A DNA stretch of 39,485 nt from Bacteroidaceae bacterium (GCA_017517925.1 JAFWXS010000014.1:1-39485); one strand, 5' to 3'. Counted from the stretch's first letter, positions 1 to 7,632 are shown. The notes: a model not told the origin generated them from the sequence alone. Translations and numbers: made by a program.

Positions 1-19
1 ATTTGGGAGAAAGGTCGTT

Positions 20-427
20 TCAGGATAAAATGGGTGGGGAGGGTTTTGCTTCCGCGTCCGTCGGCTGGGCGATGTGGCGTTGCAACCACTGCTCTGCGCG
101 ACTCGCTTCGGTGGCGATGTGTGCGTCCCGAGTCTGACTGCGGAGCTGACGGTGCGCCTCCTTATGGCATTTAGCACAAAGAAGTACGATGTTGTTCGGA
201 TTGTAACACAACTGCTCCATCTCTTGGTAGGTCTTGGCTGACTCCACCGGCTTGATGTGATGACAGTCCACGCCAGGAACGACATATCCATCAGGAAGCA
301 CACCAGCAGCGATGCCGTCCTTACGACACTGCTGACACCTGCCTTCATCTCGGAGCCACACGACCCGCTTCACTTGCCACCATCTGGGCGAGTTCAGCAG
401 CTTTTGATATTTGGGGTTGCGGCTCAT
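20..427 (-). CDS. HNH endonuclease
   Basis: A 135-aa HNH nuclease. A CxxC pair (CQQC) at about residues 31-34 is followed by the core DCHHIKPVE, a conserved Asn (NPNNIVLLC) and a closing CxxCH. Small free-standing HNH proteins of this type commonly sit next to terminase genes in HK97-like phages and help DNA packaging. That role is inferred here because the terminase would lie beyond the left edge. I chose the ATG at 427 because it overlaps the upstream stop as ATGA; a longer reading with an Arg-rich N-terminus is mostly antisense-like sequence. It is the last gene of the replication block. Confidence 0.85.
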   Translation of the reverse strand: MSRNPKYQKLLNSPRWWQVKRVVWLRDEGRCQQCRKDGIAAGVLPDGYVVPGVDCHHIKPVESAKTYQEMEQLCYNPNNIVLLCAKCHKEAHRQLRSQTRDAHIATEASRAEQWLQRHIAQPTDAEAKPSPPILS

Positions 428-675
428 AACTCCTTGCGAATATCTTCGACTATCCACGGATTCTCCTTGGCATAGGCAATGGCGTCCTCTATCTGAACGC
501 GCTCGATGAGCCGGCGCTTGGGATTCGGGAATCCTTTCACGGCATCCTCGGTCAAGAAGAGTTTGTTTCCAATCACCCATGCGTCGGCGAACTTCACCTC
601 ATAGCGTTCAGGTTGGTCGTATCGCGCTTGTCGCAGCAGCAACTTCACCGCCCTTTTGTACATTTCGTTAGTCAT
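424..675 (-). CDS. Hypothetical protein, 83 aa
   Basis: A small charged protein of unknown function, rich in Lys, Arg and Glu, with no signal peptide or membrane segment. It lies two bases downstream of the primase stop and overlaps the HNH start by ATGA, so it is translated within the replication operon. The context suggests a DNA-metabolism accessory role, but no motif supports a specific call. Confidence 0.7.
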   Translation of the reverse strand: MTNEMYKRAVKLLLRQARYDQPERYEVKFADAWVIGNKLFLTEDAVKGFPNPKRRLIERVQIEDAIAYAKENPWIVEDIRKEL

Positions 676-677
676 AT

Positions 678-1820
678 CTATTCTACTTTTAATGATAATT
701 TCTCACATAAGTCATCCACTTCCGGCATTGGATCAATACCCAACAGCCTGCAAGCCTTTTGCCCTTCAGTCTCTTTTGGCAGCACATCGTGCCCTTCCGC
801 CACCATGCGGAACAGAATGTCTGCAATGTCCGCTTTCTCTCCATCCGACTCCTGCCAGTTGTCCAGAATAGAACGGCTAACTTTCAGGTATCTGGACTTG
901 CAAGCATTGGCAACGGATTCCCACTCGTCAAACCCGTCACGGTCCGGGAAGAGGATTACATGGCGTTTAGCTTCCAGGAACTGCTTGAACATGTTCACCT
1001 TCAGTTTCGACTTGCCGCCTGTTGCCAACCATATCCATTCTGATTGCGGATAGAGAGCGGAACAGAGGATGGCGGTCTTCTCGCTTTCCACGATGCACAC
1101 CTTTGCATGCTTGAACATTGAAGAGAGGTGAAGCCCGAACAGGCATATCTCCACGCGGTTCTTCTTTTCGTCAAACTTCCCGGTGTGCCACCATTTCGGG
1201 TTGCAACTCTTGTCGCGGTGACCGTCCGGCTTGTATGCCATGTACTTCATAGTCCGCACGTGGTAGAACTCATCCACGTAAGGGAAGACAGTCCATCCGT
1301 ATTGTGCACCTTCAGTCAGCGTGCCAAGGCAGTAGTTGAACATGGCCTTTTCCAGTCGTGCGCTTTCGGCCTCATTCCATTTCAGACTCCGCATCCATTT
1401 GGCGAGGTTGTTCTCTTCGAGGTGTCCTATCACTTCACGCAGCACATCCTTTTGCCAATAGATCATCGTGCGAGGGTCTTGCTGCGGACGCGGTGTGAAC
1501 TTCCCCTTGGGAGCAACCGGCTTCATGTCGTCACCGGTCGGTATGCCGTACATGTCTGCCAGCACCTTCAGCGCTTCACCGTAGGAGATACCATCCAACT
1601 TCATCAGGGTTTCGATGGCATCACCGCCAGCCCCGCAGCTGAAACACTTGCAGATGTTCTTGGTCTCATTCACGGAGAAGTTGCCGGTGTGCACATCGTC
1701 GTGGAACGGACACAACCCGACCAACTCGCGGCCCTTGCGAAATAGCTGGATGCCGTGGTCTGTCAGCACGTCCACCACCTTGGCGGCCTGCTTGATGCGA
1801 TATTCTGTCAGTTTGTCCAT
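678..1820 (-). CDS. DnaG-type phage primase (CHC2 zinc finger + TOPRIM)
   Basis: A 380-aa primase. The N-terminus carries a CHC2 zinc-binding module: CPFHDD at about residues 36-41, then CKCFSCG at about 57-63. The middle has a TOPRIM fold, with the catalytic Glu in CIVESEKTA and the acidic pair in LFPDRDG. It should make RNA primers at the fork with the ATPase encoded upstream. The ATG at 1820 precedes MDKLTEYRIKQ. The longer open frame upstream runs through an A-rich tract and the hairpin element and is unlikely to be coding. There is no C-terminal helicase domain. Confidence 0.9.
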   Translation of the reverse strand: MDKLTEYRIKQAAKVVDVLTDHGIQLFRKGRELVGLCPFHDDVHTGNFSVNETKNICKCFSCGAGGDAIETLMKLDGISYGEALKVLADMYGIPTGDDMKPVAPKGKFTPRPQQDPRTMIYWQKDVLREVIGHLEENNLAKWMRSLKWNEAESARLEKAMFNYCLGTLTEGAQYGWTVFPYVDEFYHVRTMKYMAYKPDGHRDKSCNPKWWHTGKFDEKKNRVEICLFGLHLSSMFKHAKVCIVESEKTAILCSALYPQSEWIWLATGGKSKLKVNMFKQFLEAKRHVILFPDRDGFDEWESVANACKSRYLKVSRSILDNWQESDGEKADIADILFRMVAEGHDVLPKETEGQKACRLLGIDPMPEVDDLCEKLSLKVE

Positions 1821-1882
1821 TCTCACCTGGAGGCTTTTTCTTTTTTTGCTTCTTTTTTTCTTTTGCGTTCTGATTTTTGGTT

Positions 1883-1952
1883 GTGTCTCCCGCCCGTGCC
1901 CGTATATATGTATATATAAGCATATATACGGGCTAACGGGCTGGGAGCACAC
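1883..1952. repeat. Long hairpin element, copy 1 (GCCCGT...ACGGGC base)
   Basis: Imperfect inverted repeat between the ATPase stop and the primase start. The base pairs GCCCGT (1892-1897) with ACGGGC (1936-1941). Next comes an asymmetric internal loop, G on one side and CTA on the other. A 12-bp upper stem (1899-1910 with 1921-1932, AT-rich above CCC/GGG) closes a 10-nt loop. Outer arms CTCCC/GGGAG and GTGT/ACAC extend it. A second element with the same base and internal loop but a different upper stem lies at 8351-8442. Confidence 0.75.
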
Positions 1953-1954
1953 CG

Positions 1955-3127
1955 TCAGAACGGGACTTCTTTGTCTTCATCAAATTGAATCATGTCATCC
2001 AATAGGTTTTCGCTTGCAGCGTACTTGTCACCATCCTTGCGCAGATATTCGAGCGCTATACCGAGGTCGATGAAGTAACCGGCGCGAGCTGAACCGCATC
2101 CCATTTTGCCGCATATCTTCTGTCGCAGACTGGTCTTGCTCAGTGTGTCATGCCCAATCACCATCACCGCCTCTTTCACCTCTTCGTCAGTCGGACGGGT
2201 GTCAGTCTTTTGATGTTCCGGCAATTCCTCTTGTGCATTCATCTCAGACGGTATGCCCCAACCGGCCGCATTAAGCATATACTCAAACTTCCAGTCATCC
2301 ACGTCACGACCACGGGCTTTCACTTGCTTAACAACGAAGTAAATCGGCGGCAAAGATGAGTCGCGGTCATTCGGTTTCAGGTCGGATTGCTTCACTTTCC
2401 GAAGCGTGAAGATTTCCGCCACCTTGCGCTGGAATATAGAACCGAGCACACCCACCAGTTTGTCCACCATCGGGTTCTCGTGAAGTACTACCCAGAACGA
2501 ACTGTCAAAATGGTCAGCAAGATTCATGCACTTGCGAACTATCGGCTGGCACTCAACCTGGTCATTGTAATCTTTCACCACATCCAGCACGCCGTCGAGG
2601 AAGATGTCTGTTGGTCTGACCATCCAAACGGCCTTCAGGATCTTGCGCCAGCGGTCTTGTGCTGATTCCGTGTCACGAAGACGGAGAATCTTGAACTGCT
2701 CAATCGGTTGGGTGTAGTCGAGTCCTGCCATCGTGCAGACGCGGTTCTTGAAGGCGATGGTGTCGTCCTTTCCCTGCTCCGTATCAATGTAGAGCACGAT
2801 AGGTCTCGGACGTTCACTCTGAAGGGCATATTCAGTGTTGCCATACTTGCCGCAAAGGATAGAAGCGATGAGGATAGACATCAGACCCGTTTTTCCGTGT
2901 CCGGGCTTGCCGGAGATGATATGCAGTTCACCAACATTGGCAAACGATACATCAAATCGGCGAAGCGTGTAACGCGGCGGGCGATACGGTTCCACGAAAT
3001 CGAGAAAGTCCTGACTGACATCAATGTCAAACCATTGGTCGCCTGCCAGAAAGTCGTCATAAAGAGGACCTTCCAAATCGGCCTTCAACGGATTCTCGTG
3101 TTCGTATGTCTTTTCGCTTGTTTCCAT
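1955..3127 (-). CDS. RepA-like AAA/RecA-fold replicative ATPase (helicase)
   Basis: A 390-aa P-loop ATPase of the RepA/DnaB-like RecA superfamily. Walker A is GKPGHGKT at about residues 73-80, followed by a VLYIDTEQGKDD segment and Walker B-like DIFLDGVLDVV. It sits between SSB and the primase, so it is the likely fork helicase. Family knowledge says such ATPases form hexamers on single-stranded DNA; the sequence shows only the ATPase core. The C-terminal region (after about residue 300) is variable and acidic, ending DEDKEVPF. Confidence 0.85.
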   Translation of the reverse strand: METSEKTYEHENPLKADLEGPLYDDFLAGDQWFDIDVSQDFLDFVEPYRPPRYTLRRFDVSFANVGELHIISGKPGHGKTGLMSILIASILCGKYGNTEYALQSERPRPIVLYIDTEQGKDDTIAFKNRVCTMAGLDYTQPIEQFKILRLRDTESAQDRWRKILKAVWMVRPTDIFLDGVLDVVKDYNDQVECQPIVRKCMNLADHFDSSFWVVLHENPMVDKLVGVLGSIFQRKVAEIFTLRKVKQSDLKPNDRDSSLPPIYFVVKQVKARGRDVDDWKFEYMLNAAGWGIPSEMNAQEELPEHQKTDTRPTDEEVKEAVMVIGHDTLSKTSLRQKICGKMGCGSARAGYFIDLGIALEYLRKDGDKYAASENLLDDMIQFDEDKEVPF

Positions 3128-3142
3128 GTTGCGTGTTTACTG

Positions 3143-3544
3143 TCAGAATGGCAAATCACTGCCGTCACCTTCGACTTTCGCCTCAGCCGCTTGCTCGGCT
3201 TTTTGCTCCGTCTTCTCAGCGGTGTTGGCCGGTGCAGCCTCTTGCGGCATCTCATCCTTTGGCTGAGCAATAGGAGTGAAGTTTTCCAGCGATGCGTTCT
3301 GGGCGTATCGCTTGTTGCCGTCGCGGTCTTCGTAACTGCGAACCGTGAACTCAATCTTGGCATGCCCGACAGCACCTTCCACGATGCCGCGACGCTCACG
3401 ACCTTCAGGACTGAGGAACGTCTCAGTCAGGATATAGTCGTCGCCGAACTTCACCGGCACGTGATACATCGTACCCTGGCTGCCGTCTTTCTTTGTGTAG
3501 GTCCGAGCCACCAGCGCCGGACCAATCGTTACAAGTAGTTTCAT
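3143..3544 (-). CDS. ssb: Single-stranded DNA-binding protein
   Basis: A 133-aa SSB-like protein with an OB-fold-sized N-terminal half (about residues 1-95), a low-complexity Ala/Glu/Lys linker and an acidic tip ending GDGSDLPF. That tip matches the classic SSB C-terminal tail (DDxPF), which recruits replication and repair partners. It overlaps the upstream gene by four bases and lies 15 bp before the ATPase gene, in one operon. Confidence 0.85.
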   Translation of the reverse strand: MKLLVTIGPALVARTYTKKDGSQGTMYHVPVKFGDDYILTETFLSPEGRERRGIVEGAVGHAKIEFTVRSYEDRDGNKRYAQNASLENFTPIAQPKDEMPQEAAPANTAEKTEQKAEQAAEAKVEGDGSDLPF

Positions 3545-3957
3545 TTCTTTTCAGTTTTTGTTTTAATCGTTGTTGTTCTTTTCTTTGCCGACTTCTTCGG
3601 ATTGGGCTGTGCTGCCGCCTGTGCTGCCTCCTGTTCACGAACCTTGCGCAGTTTGTCGTAGAAGCAGTTGACGTATGCCGCATCGCAGACCTCACGAACA
3701 ATGTCGCGGATGGATGCCGGCAGTTGTGACGTTTTGGCTCTTAGCAGGAAATACTCGTCCGCGAAACGTTCCGGGCAACTCCTCGGGTCACCGAAACGGC
3801 GGATCATCTCTTCCGCCTTGTTCTTTTCGTTGTAACGGTGGCCGAATTTCTTGCGAGCGTCCACCAACTTCTCCGCAAGCTTAATGCCCTGGTCCTTGAT
3901 GTACGGTATCAACTCATCCTTCGACACCGTCAACTGTTGCTTTCTCTCATTATCCAT
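3541..3957 (-). CDS. Hypothetical replication-block protein, 138 aa
   Basis: No family recognised. The first ~105 residues are mixed helical sequence with many charges. The C-terminus is a Lys/Thr-rich basic tail (KKSAKKRTTTIKTKTEKK), likely to bind nucleic acid non-specifically. The stop overlaps the SSB start (ATGA), so the two are translationally coupled. Position suggests a DNA-replication accessory role; this is inference only. Confidence 0.75.
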   Translation of the reverse strand: MDNERKQQLTVSKDELIPYIKDQGIKLAEKLVDARKKFGHRYNEKNKAEEMIRRFGDPRSCPERFADEYFLLRAKTSQLPASIRDIVREVCDAAYVNCFYDKLRKVREQEAAQAAAQPNPKKSAKKRTTTIKTKTEKK

Positions 3958-3973
3958 ATTATTCGTGGGTTAC

Positions 3974-4408
3974 TTATTGCTTTACTTCTTTCGTGATGCT
4001 GCCATACTTCTCAATCTTGCGCAATAGAGTACGCTCGGAGATGTGCAAGTCCTCAGCTGCTTTCTTTCTGTTTCCGTTGTTGCGCTGAAGTGCCCGGATG
4101 ATACTTTCCTTCTCAATCTTCTCCAGTTCAGGTTCAGAAGGCGATGATGAATCAGTCGGATTCTCGTCTTCGTGATACTCATCAGCCTCCAATTCTTCGG
4201 TTTCGTATTCTGGGCGCAAACGGTCGATTAAGGCGTCGAACTCGTCCATAGACTGCTTGACGGCGGCGAATTTCTTCTGCAGGTCACGCATCAGCTCGTC
4301 GGGCGACGAGGGGTCGAGGGCGATGCCGCGGTATGAGTCCGGCACGATGCGCTTTCTTTTTAGCTGTTCTGTCAATAGACCTTCCATGTTACAAATTTTA
4401 GAGTCCAT
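3974..4408 (-). CDS. Fis-type (HTH_8) DNA-binding protein A
   Basis: A 144-aa protein whose last ~45 residues form a Fis/NtrC-type helix-turn-helix (IIRALQRNNGNRKKAAEDL, then HISERTLLRKIEKYG). The middle is very acidic. There is no receiver or AAA domain, so it is not a full sigma-54 activator. It overlaps by 11 bases the next gene upstream, which has the same C-terminal fold. The tandem pair could regulate phage promoters such as the repeated AGTAACCTA element, but that link is inference. Confidence 0.8.
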   Translation of the reverse strand: MDSKICNMEGLLTEQLKRKRIVPDSYRGIALDPSSPDELMRDLQKKFAAVKQSMDEFDALIDRLRPEYETEELEADEYHEDENPTDSSSPSEPELEKIEKESIIRALQRNNGNRKKAAEDLHISERTLLRKIEKYGSITKEVKQ

Positions 4409-5024
4409 ATTTGATTAGTTGTCTTTTCAGTTTCCACTGCGTAATTCCCAACTCTTTTGCGGCTTCACGGATATTCCTGTTGTGGCGCTCCATCGAGAAT
4501 TGGATGCAGGCCTTCTCGATTTCTTCTTCCTCCTCTTTCGTCAGACCTTCACCTTGCAGCTTTTCCGACAGGGCGTTTGCCGCGTCACACGGTCCTCCAT
4601 ACACGTTCTCAATATCACGAAGCAGCAGCTTGTGTTTCAGGTCGGGAATGGTCTCGTAGTGCAGTTTGTTCAACTCGCGCTGCATGGCGTCGATCTTCTC
4701 CTCGTTCTTGTCAAGATTCTTCATGAGTTCATCGACTATATCACGACCTTTCAGCATCGTGTGCTTCTCCACGGCATCGATAATGGTAGGATAGCCTTTT
4801 GCACGCCATTCGGGTCCGAAGTCGGACAACGCCTGGCAGATGCGCATGAACACCTTGATGGTACGGTCAAATCCCATGTTCCTTGTAAAAGGATTGCAGT
4901 CCTTGGCGTTTGCCACGTACTGGAACCACTCGGTGTTCGTGATAGGTGAGCCGGCGAGGATCTTCCTCATGAACTCGCTCTGATATTCGCGCGTCTCTAT
5001 TGTTTCTTTCTTTTCTTTTTCCAT
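4398..5024 (-). CDS. Fis-type (HTH_8) DNA-binding protein B
   Basis: A 208-aa protein ending in a Fis-like HTH (RHNRNIREAAKELGITQWKL, then KRQLIKYGL). Residues ~95-130 (MKNLDKNEEKIDAMQRELNK) look like a coiled coil, and an EEEEEIEKA acidic helix leads into the HTH. It is the first gene of the replication operon after the tRNA-Ser. With its neighbour it forms a tandem pair of small Fis-like proteins, probable regulators or architectural DNA binders. Targets are unknown. Confidence 0.8.
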   Translation of the reverse strand: MEKEKKETIETREYQSEFMRKILAGSPITNTEWFQYVANAKDCNPFTRNMGFDRTIKVFMRICQALSDFGPEWRAKGYPTIIDAVEKHTMLKGRDIVDELMKNLDKNEEKIDAMQRELNKLHYETIPDLKHKLLLRDIENVYGGPCDAANALSEKLQGEGLTKEEEEEIEKACIQFSMERHNRNIREAAKELGITQWKLKRQLIKYGL

Positions 5025-5046
5025 GTTGCTTTATAATTTACTTTTG

Positions 5047-5131
5047 CGGAAGGTGCAGGATTCGAACCTGCGAGCCATTTCTGGCTGCTGCGTTAGCGGT
5101 GCAGTGCTTTCAACCTCTCAGCCAACCTTCC
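5047..5131 (-). tRNA. tRNA-Ser(GCT)
   Basis: An 85-nt class II tRNA. The acceptor stem pairs GGAAGGT with ACCTTCC, and the T-arm GCAGG-TTCGAAT-CCTGC is perfect. The anticodon loop CCGCTAA gives GCT. The long variable arm (AGCCAGAAATGGCT) is typical of serine tRNAs. No CCA is encoded. It sits just upstream of the replication operon and would be co-transcribed with it. It decodes AGC/AGT. Confidence 0.9.
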
Positions 5132-5156
5132 TAAAGTGCCGCATAAGCGACACATT

Positions 5157-5732
5157 TTATATTCCCAATTCTTCAAAATTGATATTGCGAAAAATCTCAC
5201 CTTTTGGTGATATGATTTCATCCTTCCAAACCCGAAAGAATACCTTAAACAATGACTGTGCTAAATTAATAAGTTTCGAAACCGCGTCTAAATCTTCTTC
5301 TGTTTGGAAATTGGCCGGGTCAATCTGCTTGATAAAGATATATAATCGGTTACTCTTCCATCTCAGCATTGAAAGAAAACAATCGTCTTGCAGTAACTCA
5401 ATCAGCAGCTGATAATCTGACATAGTCTTTGGAGAAAGGCTAAGGCCGTCTATGTTCGGAACCTTATAATTCTTTTTCCAATAGTTATATAGTTCTGCGC
5501 CTGACGCATAGACATATATATTCTTGGCATACGGGCGGAGTTTTTCTATAAACATATCAATATCCTTAGACATAAATGGTTCGCCTCCTGTAAGGCAAAT
5601 TGTCTCGACATCTTCCAGTTCCTTTTTGGTTATATTCGGAACTTCGTGGATGTCATAATTACGATTGCAACACATTGGGCAGTTATGCCCGCATTTGTCA
5701 GTTACAATGATATGAGCGACTTTTGGTTTCAT
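5157..5732 (-). CDS. Short radical-SAM protein
   Basis: A 191-aa radical-SAM enzyme. The cluster motif CxxxCxxC is seen as KCGHNCPMC at about residues 13-21, with a following CNRNYD. A LTGGEP motif that contacts SAM lies at about 48-53. The length suits a minimal partial barrel of the QueE/NrdG-activase size class, but no substrate can be assigned and no QueC/QueD or NrdD neighbour is present. The gene is clearly more AT-rich than its neighbours and sits between tRNA-Ser and other small genes, which suggests separate acquisition. A role in nucleotide or tRNA modification is a guess. Confidence 0.8.
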   Translation of the reverse strand: MKPKVAHIIVTDKCGHNCPMCCNRNYDIHEVPNITKKELEDVETICLTGGEPFMSKDIDMFIEKLRPYAKNIYVYASGAELYNYWKKNYKVPNIDGLSLSPKTMSDYQLLIELLQDDCFLSMLRWKSNRLYIFIKQIDPANFQTEEDLDAVSKLINLAQSLFKVFFRVWKDEIISPKGEIFRNINFEELGI

Positions 5733-5741
5733 ATAGTGTTT

Positions 5742-6416
5742 TTATTCGTTTTGGTTTTCGTTTTCGTTTTCAAACAGCGTCGGATGGTGCGTCTCATTAT
5801 AGTCCGCCGTGTGGAACTTGCGCGTCTGGTACCTTACGTCTTGGTCAGCCTGTCCGCCTTTGTGCCAGTTGTTGTTCTCGAACTGGATGCGCAACTCCTC
5901 CTCGTCAGGATTGGCCTTGTATAGGTTAGCAATCGTGTGTATGGTATCCAACATGCTCTCTGTGCCCAAATCAACGCCCAGACGGCGCAAGTGCATGTAC
6001 AGACTCGGATTTATCAGTTCCATGAACCGCTCCAGGATCTTCGTCACGTTGAACGTCATCAACCAACCTTCCGCATCGCCGGACATGACTGGGCGTTCCA
6101 CCCACACCAACCGATACCCGTCGCGGTGAGGCTGACGCAACACATAGAAAGCCTCCACAATCTCCATCTCCTCCAGACCGTCCGCCAGGCAGATGCTTTT
6201 CCGCCAACCCGGCAGCCCTTCAAACATGCGGATAATGCGCAGCAGGTCTTCGCTGAGGTTGGTGTCCGAATCCATGAACCGAACCAAGCAGTCAGCCAGC
6301 ATGCGCAGCAGATTGAAAATGCTGATGCCGTACTGGTCCTCCAGTCCTTTCAGTCGCGCCCATACTTCCGGCGTGACGCGGGTCAATAGTTGTTTGGTGT
6401 ACTTCGATTCGTCCAT
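5742..6416 (-). CDS. Unknown protein with RHH-like N-terminus, 224 aa
   Basis: The N-terminus (TKQLLTRVTPEVWARLKGLE followed by a helical stretch) resembles the strand-helix-helix start of ribbon-helix-helix DNA-binding proteins. The rest is unrecognised, and the C-terminus is a simple NENENQNE tail encoded by a short TTTTCG repeat. I chose the ATG at 6416 because it starts two bases before the upstream stop codon; the longer reading runs into the next gene. Possible regulator; function unknown. Confidence 0.7.
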   Translation of the reverse strand: MDESKYTKQLLTRVTPEVWARLKGLEDQYGISIFNLLRMLADCLVRFMDSDTNLSEDLLRIIRMFEGLPGWRKSICLADGLEEMEIVEAFYVLRQPHRDGYRLVWVERPVMSGDAEGWLMTFNVTKILERFMELINPSLYMHLRRLGVDLGTESMLDTIHTIANLYKANPDEEELRIQFENNNWHKGGQADQDVRYQTRKFHTADYNETHHPTLFENENENQNE

Positions 6417-6417
6417 C

Positions 6418-6636
6418 TTATTCGTATTGTGTTGCCCTTCTAACAAGCGGGCGGTTCATTTTTGCTGCTCTCAGTTCCGGCAGGTAATAATCGCCGCCGT
6501 CGTACACGTTGCAGTGGATGCCGTACTTCTCGCGGAACTTGGTCTCGTCCAGTTCGTTGACGTAGGCCATCGCCTGCGCTTTGGTCAGCCACTCCTGAAC
6601 CTTCAGCCCATCATAGTCAGCCTTCGTTCTTGCCAT
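6418..6636 (-). CDS. Hypothetical protein, 72 aa
   Basis: A small soluble protein with LTKAQAMAYVN and LDETKFREKYG segments, reminiscent of the short helical DNA-binding (excisionase-like) proteins of Bacteroidota mobile elements. It lacks a clear wing motif. It overlaps by one base the stop of the upstream membrane-protein gene, so it belongs to the same transcript. An excisionase-like role is only a possibility. Confidence 0.65.
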   Translation of the reverse strand: MARTKADYDGLKVQEWLTKAQAMAYVNELDETKFREKYGIHCNVYDGGDYYLPELRAAKMNRPLVRRATQYE

Positions 6637-6878
6637 TACCGCATATTGCTTTTGATGGTTCTTTCACGCTCGTCTTCTTCACGCTCCATCTGGTCTATCT
6701 TCCAACTTCCGAACGCCATCAGACCTATCATGGCAAACAAAGCCACAATGCCGGCAGCGATCAGAAGCACGGAGTTTTCCTCGTCCCAATACATGACCAT
6801 CACAATAATAGAGATGGCAAGCGTCAGCAGAGACACTCTGCCAATGGAGCGGTAGTTGATTTCGATTTTTGTTTTCAT
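6636..6878 (-). CDS. Small inner-membrane protein, 80 aa
   Basis: Two hydrophobic segments are visible (VSLLTLAISIIVMVMYW and LLIAAGIVALFAMIGLMAF), then a charged cytoplasmic tail (KIDQMEREEDERERTIKS). The ATG at 6878 follows an A-rich leader; longer readings run back through the tRNA-Met gene and are rejected. No family recognised. Possible superinfection-exclusion or holin-like protein, but it is far from the lysis genes. Confidence 0.7.
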   Translation of the reverse strand: MKTKIEINYRSIGRVSLLTLAISIIVMVMYWDEENSVLLIAAGIVALFAMIGLMAFGSWKIDQMEREEDERERTIKSNMR

Positions 6879-6901
6879 GTTCTTCTTTTTTTTGTGTTGT
6901 G

Positions 6902-6973
6902 TGGCGGAAGCAGGACTCGAACCTGCGACCTCAAGCCAATGAGACTTGCGAGCTGCCACTGCTCCATTCCGCG
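6902..6973 (-). tRNA. tRNA-Met(CAT), initiator-like
   Basis: A 72-nt tRNA. The anticodon loop CTCATTG gives CAT. The T-arm GCAGG-TTCGAGT-CCTGC is perfect. Acceptor positions 2-7 pair (GCGGAA/TTCCGC), while position 1 (C) and 72 (C) do not. An unpaired 1:72 is a hallmark of bacterial initiator tRNA. The anticodon stem (CAAGT/GCTTG) lacks the three consecutive G-C pairs usual in initiators. No CCA is encoded. Confidence 0.85.
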
Positions 6974-7078
6974 ATAATGACCAGGCGGTGTCCAGTATTC
7001 CGAGTTGCGGACCGGTCGGTTGTGCGAGTATTACTTGCAGCACCTTCACTGTCTTATCCGGCTCACAATAGCATATCA

Positions 7079-7095
7079 GGCCGTCTTAATAGGCC
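7079..7095. repeat. Small hairpin with TCTTAATA loop, copy 1
   Basis: GGCC-gtcttaata-GGCC. It shares its nine-base loop (one base differs) with a hairpin at 7243-7261 whose stem is different (CCGCC/GGCGG). Both lie in the gene-free stretch between two tRNA genes (6974-7301), where I see no convincing coding sequence. Confidence 0.5.
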
Positions 7096-7242
7096 ACTAC
7101 CTGGTCTAACAAAGCAAAGAGTGGCGGGTAGCGGGGTTTGGCAAACGACCGCACAGTCGAAGAGTTGCAATCGGCTGGGTTGTAGGGGGGGGGACGCGCA
7201 GCCGGTCCAGAATTGAAATCGTGCGGTGAAGAAACTATCTCT

Positions 7243-7261
7243 CCGCCATCTTAATAGGCGG
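7243..7261. repeat. Small hairpin with TCTTAATA loop, copy 2
   Basis: CCGCC-atcttaata-GGCGG. Same loop as the copy at 7079-7095 with a different, longer GC stem. On the minus strand the loop contains TATTAAGA, which could mimic an anticodon loop with TAA, but no D-arm or T-arm can be folded around either copy. Confidence 0.5.
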
Positions 7262-7301
7262 CCTGCCACTCAATGCTCAATCTGTCAATGTTCACGTTTT
7301 G

Positions 7302-7384
7302 CGAGAGAAGAAGGATTCGAACCTCCGACCAACGGTGCCAATGGCATTTCTTCGTTATGTGCTCTACCTCTGAGCTATTCTCCC
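7302..7384 (-). tRNA. tRNA-like gene with abnormal anticodon arm
   Basis: Acceptor GGGAGAA/TTCTCTC, D-arm GCTC-AGAGGTA-GAGC and T-arm GGAGG-TTCGAAT-CCTTC are all canonical. The anticodon arm is not: 33 nt separate the D- and T-arms where about 22 are expected. The only good stem (TAACG/CGTTG) closes an 18-nt loop that holds a nested hairpin TGCC-ATT-GGCA. No normal 7-nt loop with a T33 can be placed. It is either a degenerate tRNA, an insertion into one, or a tRNA-like RNA. Identity is not assigned. Confidence 0.6.
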
Positions 7385-7632
7385 TTTTGGGTGATTACCG
7401 CTTCACAGCGTCCATCACCTGGAATTGTTAGAAAGAACTGATTCCTCTATATTGCATTGAGGATCGTGTGGGGGAGAGTGACCAACTCCCAATATAATCT
7501 ATGAAACATAGTCTGATTTTAACACCCGACTTTCACCCAAGCCGTTAGGGGCCACTTTTATGCGTATATATACATTCATGATGTACTATACTTTGGATTT
7601 TGTTTCCTATCTTTAAGACCAAAATGTCAAAA
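7385..7632. other. Gene-free stretch between tRNA cluster and switch region
   Basis: No coding sequence or clear RNA gene. A short inverted repeat (CTATG-AAA-CATAG) is present near 7500, but no tRNA can be folded around it. On the minus strand this would be the leader between the leftward promoter at about 7800 and the tRNA genes. Confidence 0.5.

Noticed and set aside
1128..1745. 205-codon plus-strand open frame
   Set aside because: Antisense to the primase, whose zinc and TOPRIM motifs identify the true strand.
7040..7130. Possible tRNA-Leu(TAA) from the TATTAAGA loop
   Set aside because: No D-arm, T-arm or acceptor stem can be folded around it.
7430..7540. Possible further tRNA on either strand (GGGGGAGAGT..., CTATG-AAA-CATAG)
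   Set aside because: No canonical T-loop (TTCRANY) or 7-nt anticodon loop can be placed.
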